A DNA stretch of 64,000 nucleotides from Hujiaoplasma nucleasis (GTDB lineage: Bacteria > Bacillota_I > Bacilli_A > Izemoplasmatales > Hujiaoplasmataceae): contig NZ_CP051151.1 of NCBI RefSeq assembly GCF_013745115.1, positions 1,426,001 through 1,490,000 on the forward strand, written 5' to 3'. The notes below the pieces were generated by a model. It was not told where the DNA came from and did no database searches. It saw only the letters and a program-made list of their open reading frames with translations. Positions 1-8,257 of this stretch are shown piece by piece; position 1 is the stretch's first letter; each line of letters opens with the position of its first letter. Made by a program: the position numbers and the translations under genes.

Positions 1-871
1 TGACTTGATCATTAGTTGATTGAATACCTAATTCAAAGCGTATCAAGTTTTTAGGAGCCTTATTCACTAAGAATTCAATGAAAGGTTTCTTCAAAACATC
101 ACCATTAATTTCAAATTGGTAAACAATATTTTTATCATTTCTAGATATGATATATTCAAGAAATTCTTGAGCCAGTTTTGGATTGGCATTAAAGGATCTA
201 TCTAAGAATTTAAAAGTTTTTCCTCCTCGTTTTATTAATGAATCAAGGATTTCTTTGACATGGTCAAGGGAGAAAAACCTTAGACCCTTTTCCAATGAAG
301 CCAAGCAATATGCGCATTGATATGGACAACCTCTAGACAATTCAAGGTACTGGATTTTATGTTGATAGTCATCATGATCTAATATAAAATAAGGGTTATT
401 TAAATTATCAAGATTTTTAATAATTTTTATTTTGTTTTTTATGATTAAATCCTTTTCCTTATAAATAAGGTTAGGAATATTCTTTAAATTATCTTCTTGA
501 TGAAGAGCTTCTAAGAGAAGATTAAAACTTTCTTCACCTTCATTAACTATAATATAATCAGCTAGATCATCTTTAAAGAAGCCTTCGTTTACATAGGAAA
601 CTTCTGGACCCCCTAGCAATAATTTTGTTTTAGGTGATAATGCTCTTATTTTTTTAAGAAGTGCTTTTATGATTTCAATATTCCATATATATACTGAAAA
701 ACCAATCAAATGAGCTTGGTAAGTCATAATATCTTCAATTATTTTTTCTTGAGTATCTTTGATGGTGTATTCAAAAACATCTACAGGATAGTGTGTATTG
801 GCCTTTAAATATCGTACCGCAAGATTAGGATGGATATATTTAGAATTGATTGCTATAAGCATTGTTTTCAT
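1..871 (-). CDS. B12-binding radical SAM protein (DUF4080-type), C-terminus cut off
   Basis: The ATG at 871 opens a frame that stays open to the window edge (290 codons), so the 3' part is missing. The N-terminal ~140 residues look like a cobalamin-binding domain with the LLGGPEVSY strand-turn. A radical SAM cluster motif follows, RGCPYQCAYC (CX3CX2C), then FELGIQSTND, typical of the later radical SAM barrel strands. This order matches B12-dependent radical SAM proteins with a DUF4080 tail, whose substrate is generally unknown. It is divergent from uvrB. Family call is good; function is not determined. Confidence 0.8.
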   Translation of the reverse strand, partial: MKTMLIAINSKYIHPNLAVRYLKANTHYPVDVFEYTIKDTQEKIIEDIMTYQAHLIGFSVYIWNIEIIKALLKKIRALSPKTKLLLGGPEVSYVNEGFFKDDLADYIIVNEGEESFNLLLEALHQEDNLKNIPNLIYKEKDLIIKNKIKIIKNLDNLNNPYFILDHDDYQHKIQYLELSRGCPYQCAYCLASLEKGLRFFSLDHVKEILDSLIKRGGKTFKFLDRSFNANPKLAQEFLEYIISRNDKNIVYQFEINGDVLKKPFIEFLVNKAPKNLIRFELGIQSTNDQV

Positions 872-930
872 TTAATCACCTGTATCTATTGTATCAAATA
901 ATTTAAAAAATAAGTAATGTATATAAAATA

Positions 931-939
931 TGTTATACT
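931..939 (+). promoter_or_regulatory. Extended -10 promoter for uvrB
   Basis: TGTTATACT is an extended -10 element (TGn plus TATACT) about 15 bases before the uvrB start. No good -35 is visible, as is usual for extended -10 promoters. A GGTGA ribosome site lies at 946-950. Confidence 0.5.
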
Positions 940-954
940 TAAATTGGTGATTAT

Positions 955-2928
955 ATGAAAGATTTTAAATTGATATCAGAATATCTTCCGACAGGAGACC
1001 AACCAAAAGCAATTCAGACTCTTGTTGAAAATTTGAATAATAATATGAAAGAACAAGTCTTGTTAGGAGCGACTGGTACAGGTAAAACTTATACCATAGC
1101 TAATGTCATTCAAGAGGTTGATAGACCTGTTCTTGTTTTAGCGCACAACAAAACTTTAGCAGGCCAATTATACTCGGAGTTTAAATCATTATTTCCTGAC
1201 AATCGAGTGGAATACTTTATCTCTTATTATGATTATTATCAACCAGAAGCTTATGTTCCAGGGGCAGACTTATATATAGAGAAAGACGCAAAAATTAATG
1301 ATGAAATTGATGAATTGCGTCACGCAGCAACTTCTAGTCTTTTAGAAAGAAGAGATGTTATTATTGTTGCTTCTGTATCTTGTATATATGGTATTGGAGA
1401 TCCGGAAACTTATAAACGAGGTATGGTGACCCTAAGAAAAGATGATGGTATGACCAGGGATGAACTTATGCAAAGACTCGTGGATATACTATATATAAGG
1501 AATGATATTGATTTTGTTAGGGGTTCATTTAGGGTTAGGGGCGATGTTGTCGAAATACTACCACCTTATCAAAAAACCAAGGGTATCAGAGTTGAGTTTG
1601 ATTTTGATGAAGTTTCTAGGATAAGAGAATTTAATATTGTTTCGGGTGAGATATTTCAAGATTATGAAATGTTATCATTGTTTCCTGCATCGCACTTCTT
1701 AACAGATAAAGATAAATTAGATGAAGCCTTAAGAAGAATTGAAACAGAACTTAAAGAACAAATTAAATTCTTTAAAGATAAAAATATGCTTTTAGAAGCT
1801 GAAAGAATTGAACAAAGAACTAATTATGATTTAGAAATGTTAAGAGAAATGGGGACTGTCTCAGGAGTAGAAAACTATTCTAGACATTTAGCGTTAAGAG
1901 AAGAAGGAGAAACTCCTTCTACTTTAATAGATTTCTTCCCTGATGACTTTATTTTAGTAGTTGATGAATCTCATGTGACTTTACCTCAAGTTAGGGGTAT
2001 GTACAATGGAGATAGATCTAGAAAGCAAACTTTGGTTGATTATGGTTTTAGATTACCTAGTGCTTTAGATAATAGACCATTAAACTTTTCTGAGTTTAAT
2101 GATAAGATTAATCAAGTTATTTATGTTTCCGCAACGCCAGGAGATTATGAATTAGAAAAATCTGGAGATGTCATTGAACAAATCATTCGACCAACAGGAC
2201 TTATAGATCCTTTGGTTGAAGTTAGAGATTCAATGAATCAAATTGATGATTTACTTATAGAAATAGATAAAACCATTCAAAGAAAAGAAAGGGTATTGAT
2301 CACAACGCTTACCATTAAGATGAGTGAAGACCTAACAGCCTACTTGAAGTCTTTAGGATATAAGGTAGAATACTTACATTCAAAAATTAAATCTTTAGAA
2401 AGAATGGAACTTATTCGACAATTAAGACAAGGTGATTTTGATGTCCTTGTTGGTATCAACTTATTAAGAGAAGGTTTAGATTTACCTGAGGTATCTTTTA
2501 TAGCGATTTTGGATGCTGATAAAGAAGGTTTCTTGCGAAGTGAGAAATCATTGATTCAAACTATTGGACGGGCTGCGAGAAATGTTAATGGTCATGTAGT
2601 GATGTATGCGTCAAGAATTACAGATTCCATGAAAAAAGCTATTGAAGAAACAGAAAGACGAAGAGAAATTCAAATTCAACATAATATTGATAATAACATT
2701 ACTCCAAAAACCATCCTTAAGAATATTCCTAAAGCAATTTCAATTAAAACAGATACTGATCAAGTGGTTGATGATATCAATAAATTATCAAGACTAGAAA
2801 TTGAAAAGAATATCGCTATGTTGGAAGACCAAATGATGGTTTACGCAAAAGAATTAGATTTTGAACAAGCTGCTCGCATCAGAGATTTAATCTTTGAAAT
2901 GAAGAAAGTTAGCAAAAATAAAAGATAA
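955..2928 (+). CDS. uvrB: Excinuclease ABC subunit B
   Basis: Full-length UvrB (657 aa), the damage-verification helicase of nucleotide excision repair, which receives DNA from UvrA and recruits UvrC. Visible features: Walker A GATGTGKT near residue 38-45, the tyrosine-rich beta-hairpin region ([12 protein letters not shown]) near residue 90, the VVDESH Walker B, SATPGDYE, the conserved QTIGRAARN helicase motif, and a C-terminal UVR coiled coil ([10 protein letters not shown]). The gene is monocistronic here, with uvrA and uvrC not adjacent, and is closed by an intrinsic terminator. No anomaly seen. Confidence 0.98.
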   Translation: MKDFKLISEYLPTGDQPKAIQTLVENLNNNMKEQVLLGATGTGKTYTIANVIQEVDRPVLVLAHNKTLAGQLYSEFKSLFPDNRVEYFISYYDYYQPEAYVPGADLYIEKDAKINDEIDELRHAATSSLLERRDVIIVASVSCIYGIGDPETYKRGMVTLRKDDGMTRDELMQRLVDILYIRNDIDFVRGSFRVRGDVVEILPPYQKTKGIRVEFDFDEVSRIREFNIVSGEIFQDYEMLSLFPASHFLTDKDKLDEALRRIETELKEQIKFFKDKNMLLEAERIEQRTNYDLEMLREMGTVSGVENYSRHLALREEGETPSTLIDFFPDDFILVVDESHVTLPQVRGMYNGDRSRKQTLVDYGFRLPSALDNRPLNFSEFNDKINQVIYVSATPGDYELEKSGDVIEQIIRPTGLIDPLVEVRDSMNQIDDLLIEIDKTIQRKERVLITTLTIKMSEDLTAYLKSLGYKVEYLHSKIKSLERMELIRQLRQGDFDVLVGINLLREGLDLPEVSFIAILDADKEGFLRSEKSLIQTIGRAARNVNGHVVMYASRITDSMKKAIEETERRREIQIQHNIDNNITPKTILKNIPKAISIKTDTDQVVDDINKLSRLEIEKNIAMLEDQMMVYAKELDFEQAARIRDLIFEMKKVSKNKR

Positions 2929-2945
2929 AATTAATAATATTAATT

Positions 2946-2973
2946 AAAAAAGTCAATTTTATTGACTTTTTTT
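2946..2973 (+). terminator. Intrinsic terminator after uvrB
   Basis: A 12-bp stem (2946-2957 with 2961-2972) around a TTT loop contains the GTCAAT/ATTGAC core and ends in a run of T. Confidence 0.85.
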
Positions 2974-3004
2974 AAAATTTTATTAAAAAAATTAAAAAAT
3001 TTAC

Positions 3005-3032
3005 TTGACATCCTTAAAATACTTGATATAAT
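3005..3032 (+). promoter_or_regulatory. Strong promoter of the micro-protein/VanZ/DUF2089 operon
   Basis: Consensus TTGACA (3005-3010) and TATAAT (3027-3032) are separated by 16 bp. It drives the operon starting at 3118, leaving a leader of about 80 bases. Confidence 0.8.
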
Positions 3033-3117
3033 AAAGGTGTAATTAAGAAAAGTTAACAAAATTATTTACAAAAATCAATAATCTTAATTTATAAATCAAT
3101 AATGAGGAGGGGTCATT

Positions 3118-3216
3118 ATGAAATATCGTAAAGAAGAATTTAAAGAAACAGTTTACATCAGTGGATTTTGCCAAGGTGAATATTGGCAACAATTTCAAGA
3201 CAAGAAAAGAAGTTAA
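3118..3216 (+). CDS. Micro-protein 1 (32 aa), EYWQQ motif
   Basis: A 32-codon frame has an excellent ribosome site (GAGGAGGGG) seven bases before its ATG and sits directly behind a consensus promoter, so it is very likely translated. The product is charged and has no membrane segment or signal peptide. Its C-terminal half carries C-Q-G-EYW-Q-Q-F-Q, echoed in the next gene as C-P-N-EYW-N-Q-L-Q. I do not recognise the family. It might be a small regulator or cofactor of the operon, or a leader peptide; neither is shown. Confidence 0.6.
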   Translation: MKYRKEEFKETVYISGFCQGEYWQQFQDKKRS

Positions 3217-3250
3217 TTGTTAAGGATTTATTAGGAAGGGGGAAACCAAA

Positions 3251-3382
3251 ATGAAAGAAAGAGAATTCAAGTTGTTTAAAGTCCAAGAATTTGGTACAAT
3301 TTGTCCAAACGAGTATTGGAATCAATTACAAAACAACTACCATATTCGTCAATCTAAATTACGGAAGGATTATTATGGATAA
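3251..3382 (+). CDS. Micro-protein 2 (43 aa), EYWNQ motif
   Basis: A 43-codon frame is preceded by AGGAAGGGGG. Residues 18-27 read CPNEYWNQLQ, matching the CQGEYWQQFQ block of the preceding micro-protein, so the two are probably divergent tandem duplicates. Its stop overlaps the start of the VanZ-family gene by 8 bases, indicating translational coupling. The C-terminal tail is basic. Function unknown; a longer in-frame start for the downstream gene inside this frame is unlikely because that gene has its own ribosome site. Confidence 0.6.
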   Translation: MKEREFKLFKVQEFGTICPNEYWNQLQNNYHIRQSKLRKDYYG

Positions 3383-4154
3383 GAAAAAAATTACTTTACT
3401 TATATCTTTATTACTTACAATATTTATATTCTCAATGTCATTGTTTTCTGGGACTGATTCTGGGGAAATGAGTTCAGGATTGTCAATGACATTGAAGAAT
3501 ATCTGGGATTCAATATTTAAAAACAATCCCATAAGTTTAAGTTTCTTACAAACTTTTGTAAGAAAAGCAGCTCATGTATTTGAGTATTTGTTATTAGGGG
3601 TATCTTATTTCTTTACTGCAAAAGCTTGGAAGCTATCTATTTTAAAGATTCTCACCATAGGCTTTATTACAGCTGGTATTGATGAGTGGATCCAAACTTT
3701 TGTTCCAGGAAGAGCTGGCCGATGGCTTGATATTCTAGTGTTTGATTTAGGCGGTTTTATTATTGGGCTTGCCTTGATGATATTAATATTTGATAGGCGA
3801 TCAAAAATTCATCCGGATGATGTCTTAAAAGATTTAGAAGATCAAAAAATATCGAGTAAGAAAGCTTATAAATATTTATATAAGCAAGGTCAAAGATTAT
3901 CATTTACCAATCATGCACATTTTTTAAAGCTCAATATTACATTAATTGATGAACCAGGTGTCAACAAGTTTTTAAAAGTACTATTCTTTATTCCTTTACC
4001 CTTATTTATTGCAAGATTTGCCTTATTGTTTATAAGAGATTTTCAATATGATGGATTTTCAAAGGAAGATATTAAAAGAGTTATTAATACTAAAGGTATA
4101 AAAATTAATGTTTACCCACAGTCTGGTGAACAAATCGAAATTATAACATTTTAA
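3375..4154 (+). CDS. VanZ-family membrane protein with C-terminal SHOCT-like extension
   Basis: The start at 3375 is chosen because GGAAGGA lies just before it; an in-frame start at 3291 falls inside the preceding micro-protein. The first ~150 residues form a VanZ-like domain: N-terminal membrane helix, FVRKAAHVFEYLLLG, and DEWIQTFVPGRAGRWLDILVFDLGG. After the last VanZ helix a soluble tail begins with LEDQKISSKKAYKYLY, then a segment ending GIKINVYPQSGEQIEIITF. That tail resembles the separate protein two genes downstream, so this looks like a fusion. VanZ proteins are linked to cell-envelope or glycopeptide tolerance in some bacteria, but biochemical activity is unclear. Confidence 0.75.
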   Translation: MDKKKITLLISLLLTIFIFSMSLFSGTDSGEMSSGLSMTLKNIWDSIFKNNPISLSFLQTFVRKAAHVFEYLLLGVSYFFTAKAWKLSILKILTIGFITAGIDEWIQTFVPGRAGRWLDILVFDLGGFIIGLALMILIFDRRSKIHPDDVLKDLEDQKISSKKAYKYLYKQGQRLSFTNHAHFLKLNITLIDEPGVNKFLKVLFFIPLPLFIARFALLFIRDFQYDGFSKEDIKRVINTKGIKINVYPQSGEQIEIITF

Positions 4155-4168
4155 AAGGAGAGTGTATT

Positions 4169-4627
4169 ATGAGAGATTTTGAAAGAGAAATAGAAAAGAA
4201 GATTGAAGAAAAATTCAAAGGTAAGTTTAAGAAATATCCAGTGATGTCAGAGTGTCCAGTGTGCCAACACGATCTTGAAGTAACACATTTATCATGTTCT
4301 AATTGTCACACGGAATTGGAAGGTCGTTTTACTTTATCAAAGTTTAATTATTTAAACACTGATAAGTTATATTTCATTGAAATATTTGTTAAAAACAGAG
4401 GTAACATTAAAGCAATAGAAAAAGAAATGGGTTATTCATATCCAACCATTAAAAAAATGTTGGATGAAGTCATAGAAGAATTAGGTTATTCAGCTGATGC
4501 AAAAGAAGAAGAAGCTGAAGATGTAGATCAAACACCTAAAAAAAGTAAAATAGAAATATTAGATATGATTGATAAAGGTCAAGTATCAGTCGAAGAAGCT
4601 GCTAAATTATTAGCTAAAATTAAATAG
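4169..4627 (+). CDS. DUF2089 zinc-ribbon/HTH protein
   Basis: A 152-aa protein of the DUF2089 family. It has an N-terminal zinc ribbon with two cysteine pairs (CPVC and CSNC) and the family signature ELEGRF. A helix-turn-helix-like segment follows (NRGNIKAIEKEMGYSYPTIKKMLDEVIEELGY). The C-terminal ILDMIDKGQVSVEEAAKLL is a short helical hairpin also found in the neighbouring products. Such proteins usually sit beside YvlB/LiaG-like envelope-stress genes, and the neighbourhood fits that. It is probably a transcription regulator of this operon (inference). Confidence 0.85.
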   Translation: MRDFEREIEKKIEEKFKGKFKKYPVMSECPVCQHDLEVTHLSCSNCHTELEGRFTLSKFNYLNTDKLYFIEIFVKNRGNIKAIEKEMGYSYPTIKKMLDEVIEELGYSADAKEEEAEDVDQTPKKSKIEILDMIDKGQVSVEEAAKLLAKIK

Positions 4628-4639
4628 GAGGGGAAAATT

Positions 4640-5017
4640 ATGTCAAACCATGAATTAAAAGAAGAAAGAATGAAAATTTTAGATTTATTATCAAAGAAAA
4701 TTATTACCGCTGAAGAGGCAGAAAAATTATTGTCATCATTGTTAAGTGAACAAGAAGAACCAAAAGCTATAGAAAAAAAATCACAATTTAGAATGTTGAA
4801 AATTAAAATTGATTCAGCTGATGGCGATAATGTCAATGTTCAAATTCCGATTGAATTTGCTAAATTATTAAAAACTAAGAAGTTTATGGGCAATTATACA
4901 TCAGATTTTGATTTTGATATCGATCAACTCATTGAAATGATTCAAACAGGAGCTCATGGAGAACTTGTAAATATCAAATCTGGCGATGGTGACACTGTAA
5001 AAATCGTTGTTGAATAA
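4640..5017 (+). CDS. Small SHOCT/YvlB-N-like protein
   Basis: A 125-aa soluble protein whose N-terminus ILDLLSKKIITAEEAEKLL matches the short helical domain at the N-terminus of YvlB/DUF4097-type proteins. The rest (FRMLKIKIDSADGDNVNVQIPIEFA, ending in IKSGDGDTVKIVVE) is a short beta-rich region similar to the tail of the VanZ fusion upstream. It lies 12 bases behind the DUF2089 gene with a GGAGGGG ribosome site and is closed by a terminator. Likely part of an envelope-stress regulatory unit; no enzymatic motif is visible. Confidence 0.65.
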   Translation: MSNHELKEERMKILDLLSKKIITAEEAEKLLSSLLSEQEEPKAIEKKSQFRMLKIKIDSADGDNVNVQIPIEFAKLLKTKKFMGNYTSDFDFDIDQLIEMIQTGAHGELVNIKSGDGDTVKIVVE

Positions 5018-5023
5018 GATCTT

Positions 5024-5052
5024 AAAAACACCTTTTAGGAGGTGTTTTTTTA
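5024..5052 (+). terminator. Intrinsic terminator of the VanZ/DUF2089 operon
   Basis: Arms AAAAACACCT (5024-5033) and AGGTGTTTTT (5040-5049) with a 6-base loop, followed by T residues. Confidence 0.85.
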
Positions 5053-5078
5053 ATTGTCAGCTTTTTTTGTAGTTTTTA

Positions 5079-5087
5079 TGGTATAAT
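5079..5087 (+). promoter_or_regulatory. Extended -10 promoter for rlmD-type gene
   Basis: TGGTATAAT is a perfect extended -10; no convincing -35 at 16-18 bp. GGAAGGAGA follows at 5121-5130 as ribosome site. Confidence 0.55.
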
Positions 5088-5134
5088 ATTTATAAAGATA
5101 TTTATTTTTTTGCGTAAATTTGGAAGGAGAAAAT

Positions 5135-6493
5135 ATGTCTGAAAATCAAAATGAAAAATTCATAGTCGAGGCTATCGATTTAACCCATGATGGGTTGGCC
5201 GTTACACGTTTAGATGATGGCTACACTGTTTTTGTCGAGGATTTATTAAAGGGAGAAACAGCTGAAATCGAAATCACTCATAGACGTAAGAATTTTGGTT
5301 TTGGTCAGGTTGTCACAAGGATTAATCGAAGTCCTTATCGACAAGCACCAAAATGCAAACATTTTTATGAATGTGGTGGATGCCAATTAATGCATATGGA
5401 CTATGACGTCCAAGTTGCTTTTAAAAAATATCGAGTAGAATCAATGTTGAAAAAAATTGGCGTTGATAACATAGATGTTGATGATATGGTATCAATGGTT
5501 AATCCATATTATTATCGTAATAAGGTTGAGATTAAATTTGCTAATGGTAAAGAAGGTATAGAAGCAGGTTTTTATCAAACCAAGTCTCATGATGTGGTTG
5601 ATATAGAAGAATGTTTTATTATGCCTAAAAAATCCTTCCAATTATTAACTTTAATTAAGAATCTTTTTAATCAATACAAGATCAGTGCATTCGATGAAAA
5701 AACTAAGAATGGTTTAGTAAAATCTATTATTATTAGAGAATCTAGTAAACATAAAGAAATATTGGTTTTGATGAATTTATCAGCGTCAAAATTACCTAAT
5801 GAACGTAAATTTATTAAAAGACTTGCTGAACAACAATCAGAACTTGTTGGTGTAGGAATAATTAAAACAGATGATGATAGTGATTATCATTTAAATAAAC
5901 CTATTCGTTTAGTTTATGGTAAAAGATTTATTTATGATACGATTCTAGATGTTAAATATAGGATTGGTTTTAAATCTTTCTTCCAAGTTAACCCTTTACA
6001 AACAGAAAGATTATATTCAACAGCTATAGAAATGGCAGGATTATCTTTGAAAGATAAGGTCATCGATGCTTATTCAGGGATTGGATCCATTGCTTTAAAT
6101 ATCGCTAATAAAGTATATAAAGTATTTGGTATAGAACAATTAAGAGCTGCAGTTTATGATGCAAAAAGAAATGCCAAATTAAACAATATAAAAAATGCCT
6201 TTTTTGAAGTAGGAGATGCTGAAAAAGTAATATCAAAATGGAAAAAATATTCTTTTGACGCTATTTTCTTTGACCCACCAAGAAAAGGATGCAAAAAAGA
6301 GTTTTTAAAAACAGTTGTTGATATGAAAATTCCTAAAATTATCTATATTTCATGTAATCCAGCAACTTTAGGAAGAGATTTAGAATACTTGATTAATCAT
6401 GATTATGAAATTAAGAAAGTGGCTCCTGTTGATATGTTTCCGCAAACATCACACGTTGAGTCTATCGTATTGCTTTCATTAAAAACAGCGTAA
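5135..6493 (+). CDS. rlmD: 23S rRNA (uracil-5-)-methyltransferase, RlmD/RumA type
   Basis: A 452-aa TrmA-family RNA m5U methyltransferase. The start is the ATG at 5135 behind GGAAGGAGA; a TTG at 5120 in the same frame would place the ribosome site inside the gene. An N-terminal TRAM domain (residues ~5-65) is followed by four-iron cluster cysteines C74, C80, C83 and C160. The SAM site is DAYSGIGSIALNIA. The catalytic cysteine is C407 in YISCNPATLGRDL. The C-terminus reads THVE-like SHVESIVLLSLKTA. Its last ~45 coding bases recur in degenerate form at three places downstream, which suggests that the gene end is an integration site. RlmCD-like specificity cannot be separated from RlmD by eye. 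Confidence 0.9.
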   Translation: MSENQNEKFIVEAIDLTHDGLAVTRLDDGYTVFVEDLLKGETAEIEITHRRKNFGFGQVVTRINRSPYRQAPKCKHFYECGGCQLMHMDYDVQVAFKKYRVESMLKKIGVDNIDVDDMVSMVNPYYYRNKVEIKFANGKEGIEAGFYQTKSHDVVDIEECFIMPKKSFQLLTLIKNLFNQYKISAFDEKTKNGLVKSIIIRESSKHKEILVLMNLSASKLPNERKFIKRLAEQQSELVGVGIIKTDDDSDYHLNKPIRLVYGKRFIYDTILDVKYRIGFKSFFQVNPLQTERLYSTAIEMAGLSLKDKVIDAYSGIGSIALNIANKVYKVFGIEQLRAAVYDAKRNAKLNNIKNAFFEVGDAEKVISKWKKYSFDAIFFDPPRKGCKKEFLKTVVDMKIPKIIYISCNPATLGRDLEYLINHDYEIKKVAPVDMFPQTSHVESIVLLSLKTA

Positions 6494-6510
6494 CAAAGCC
6501 ATTTATAAAT
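6452..6510 (+). repeat. rlmD 3'-end repeat, copy A (in the live gene; putative attachment site)
   Basis: This is the end of the intact rlmD gene plus 17 bases beyond its stop. The same stretch, mostly with synonymous changes, occurs at 18776-18834 (copy C) and more weakly at 18028-18066 (B) and 21747-21806 (D). After TTATAAA copies A and C diverge completely, as expected at an insertion boundary. Confidence 0.6.
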
Positions 6511-6847
6511 ACCAATTAAAGGTGATTTTATCTATCAAAGGGTAAATATTGCCTTTTTTTTATTTTCTAGCCATTGTGGGAACATACGCATATCATTGTG
6601 GAAACATATTTTTTGTTCAAATGGACTGAAAATGATAGTCGAGGTTTGTTTGGGTAAACATATTTTAACACCTATTTTTGTTTTGATAATTTTATCAAAT
6701 CGCACTATAAAGGGCATAAGTATACTTGATGTTTACACACTCAATGATAGAGCCAATTCTGACATTTTTTAAGTATTATTTTGTGTTTCATCTCACTTTT
6801 TTATTCAACTGTAAAAAAAGCTATTCCATCATTGAGTTGATGAGATA
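6511..6847. other. Non-coding island edge with CATATTTT repeat remnants
   Basis: No credible gene. Contains two GTGGGAACATA/GTGGAAACATATTTT boxes in tandem (near 6574-6612) and GGGTAAACATATTTTA (near 6653-6668). The same short box recurs many times near 17.95, 18.55-18.76 and 21.66 kb. A weak T-rich hairpin near 6536-6560 could end rlmD transcription. The short minus-strand frame here is not supported by a ribosome site. Confidence 0.5.
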
Positions 6848-6874
6848 TGCTCTGCTATGAAAAAACAGGACACA
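6848..6874 (+). repeat. IS left terminal inverted repeat
   Basis: 27 bases starting TGCTCTGCTATG, exactly complementary to 8231-8257. Confidence 0.9.
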
Positions 6875-6929
6875 CGCCCCCCCTTTAAAGATAATGATGT
6901 ATAATATAAACAAGACAAGGAGAAAAAGA

Positions 6930-7247
6930 ATGACAAATCACTATACAACTGACTTTAAGCTTAAGATTGTTAAAATGATATTAGATGATCACATATCAAA
7001 ACATGAGTTAGAAAGACAATATAAGGTAGCCAGGAAAACTCAAAGAGACTGGGTACGTAAATATGAACAAGAGGGTATAACAGGCTTAATAAATAAAAAG
7101 AAACAAAGAGATAAAATACCAACTGATAAAACAAAAGATTCAATAGATGATTTGAAACATCAAATTTTCTTATTGAAAATTGAAATAGAACGGCTTAAAA
7201 AAGGCTATTCTAAAGAAGATGTAAAATATATAAAAAAAAACTCATAA
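6930..7247 (+). CDS. IS3-family transposase OrfA
   Basis: A 105-aa DNA-binding subunit. The ATG at 6930 follows AAGGAG; an ATG at 6894 in frame lacks a ribosome site. An N-terminal helix-turn-helix (YTTDFKLKIVKMILDD ... HELERQYKVARKTQRDWVRKYEQEG) recognises the ends, followed by a leucine-zipper-like coiled coil (LKHQIFLLKIEIERLKKG). The frame ends just after nine A residues (7232-7240), where a -1 slip would join OrfB to give the full OrfAB transposase. Confidence 0.9.
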   Translation: MTNHYTTDFKLKIVKMILDDHISKHELERQYKVARKTQRDWVRKYEQEGITGLINKKKQRDKIPTDKTKDSIDDLKHQIFLLKIEIERLKKGYSKEDVKYIKKNS

Positions 7248-8134
7248 AACAATATGAGTTTGAACTGAAAGACAAATTCAAAGCTAGGTACTATGTAAAA
7301 GACTTATGTAAGTATTTAGAAGTTCATAGATCAAGCTATTACAGGTATCTTAAGAGGAAGACCTACTTAACACATCAAGAACAAACTAAGAACCATCTGA
7401 AGATGTTAATCAAGAATTACCATGAAATGTATCCGACAAAAGGATATAGATCCATAAGAAAAGATATTAGAGATGAAACTGGTTGGGTTGTAAGTTATTA
7501 CTTAATGTATCGGTGCTTTAGAGAGATGGGTATCTCTTCTAAAGCTAGAAGGAAGGCCTTTAGAAGGCCAAAACACCAATCTGATAAGTTCCCTAATTTA
7601 GTGAATAACAATTGGTTAACATCAAGACCATTTGAGATTGTGTGTTCGGATACAACCATGTTGGTTATTAATGGGAAGAAATATGATTGGAACTATCATA
7701 TAGATGTTTTTAATAATGAAATGGTAGGGTGGAATCTAGCCAACTACAAACATGGCATGGGCGTCATGAATCATCATAATTCTTTAAAAGACTTTCTTAA
7801 GATTAAAGAAGAAAGAGGCTATGGTGATTTAAATACAATTCTTCATAGTGACCAAGGCAATATATATGCATCTAAGAAGTTTGAAAAAGCGCACAAAGAT
7901 TATCCTATTACAAGAAGCATGTCAAGGGTGGCTACACCAACTGATAATGCAGTTATAGAATCACTTAATGGCTGGATAAAGGCAGACATTAAAAAGAACT
8001 TAAAAATAGATGATTTTCAAGACCCATGGAAAGCGATTGAAATCTATGTTAATTACTTTAATAACAAAAGGCCATCATGGAAGCTAAATTATTTAAGTCC
8101 AGTAGAATATAGAATAATAAAGGGAATTAAATAA
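7232..8134 (+). CDS. IS3-family transposase OrfB (DDE integrase domain), -1 frame
   Basis: Open in the -1 frame from the A9 run; the first ATG is at 7403, but upstream codons (YEFELKDKFKARYYVKDLCKYLEVHRSSYYRYLKR) are clearly conserved IS3 OrfB sequence, so it is made by frameshifting rather than independent initiation. The rve core is complete: VCSDTTML (first D), LHSDQGNIY (second D) and the glutamate in DNAVIESLNGWIK, with the NNKRPSWKLNYLSPVEY end. No frameshift damage is seen, so the element may still move. Confidence 0.9.
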   Translation, partial: KKKLIKQYEFELKDKFKARYYVKDLCKYLEVHRSSYYRYLKRKTYLTHQEQTKNHLKMLIKNYHEMYPTKGYRSIRKDIRDETGWVVSYYLMYRCFREMGISSKARRKAFRRPKHQSDKFPNLVNNNWLTSRPFEIVCSDTTMLVINGKKYDWNYHIDVFNNEMVGWNLANYKHGMGVMNHHNSLKDFLKIKEERGYGDLNTILHSDQGNIYASKKFEKAHKDYPITRSMSRVATPTDNAVIESLNGWIKADIKKNLKIDDFQDPWKAIEIYVNYFNNKRPSWKLNYLSPVEYRIIKGIK

Positions 8135-8230
8135 ATATCAATGAGTCTATATAAAGGAAAGAAAACATTTGATATAATATATTTAAGAATAGTAATTATA
8201 TCCTCTTTTTTAAAACTTAAAGGGGGGATA

Positions 8231-8257
8231 TGTGTCCTGTTTTTTCATAGCAGAGCA
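8231..8257 (-). repeat. IS right terminal inverted repeat
   Basis: Complement of 6848-6874. The likely start codon of the downstream membrane protein (GTG at 8232) lies within it. Confidence 0.9.

Larger units (their letters stand above)
6848..8257 (+). mobile_element. IS3-family insertion sequence (IS150-like), apparently intact
   Basis: A 1410-bp element bounded by TG...CA with terminal inverted repeats of 27 identical bases (6848-6874 and 8231-8257) that extend further imperfectly into G/C runs. It contains orfA, an A9 slippery run and orfB, the standard IS3 organisation. Flanking trinucleotides (ATA left, ATT right) are not an exact target duplication. It sits between rlmD and a defence-like cassette, and its right end supplies the start of the next gene. 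Confidence 0.9.

Noticed and set aside
4579-4836. Minus-strand open frame opposite DUF2089 and its neighbour
   Set aside because: Shadow of two well-supported genes, low complexity, no ribosome site.
6535-6717. 60-codon minus-strand frame downstream of rlmD
   Set aside because: Repeat-derived sequence without initiation signals.
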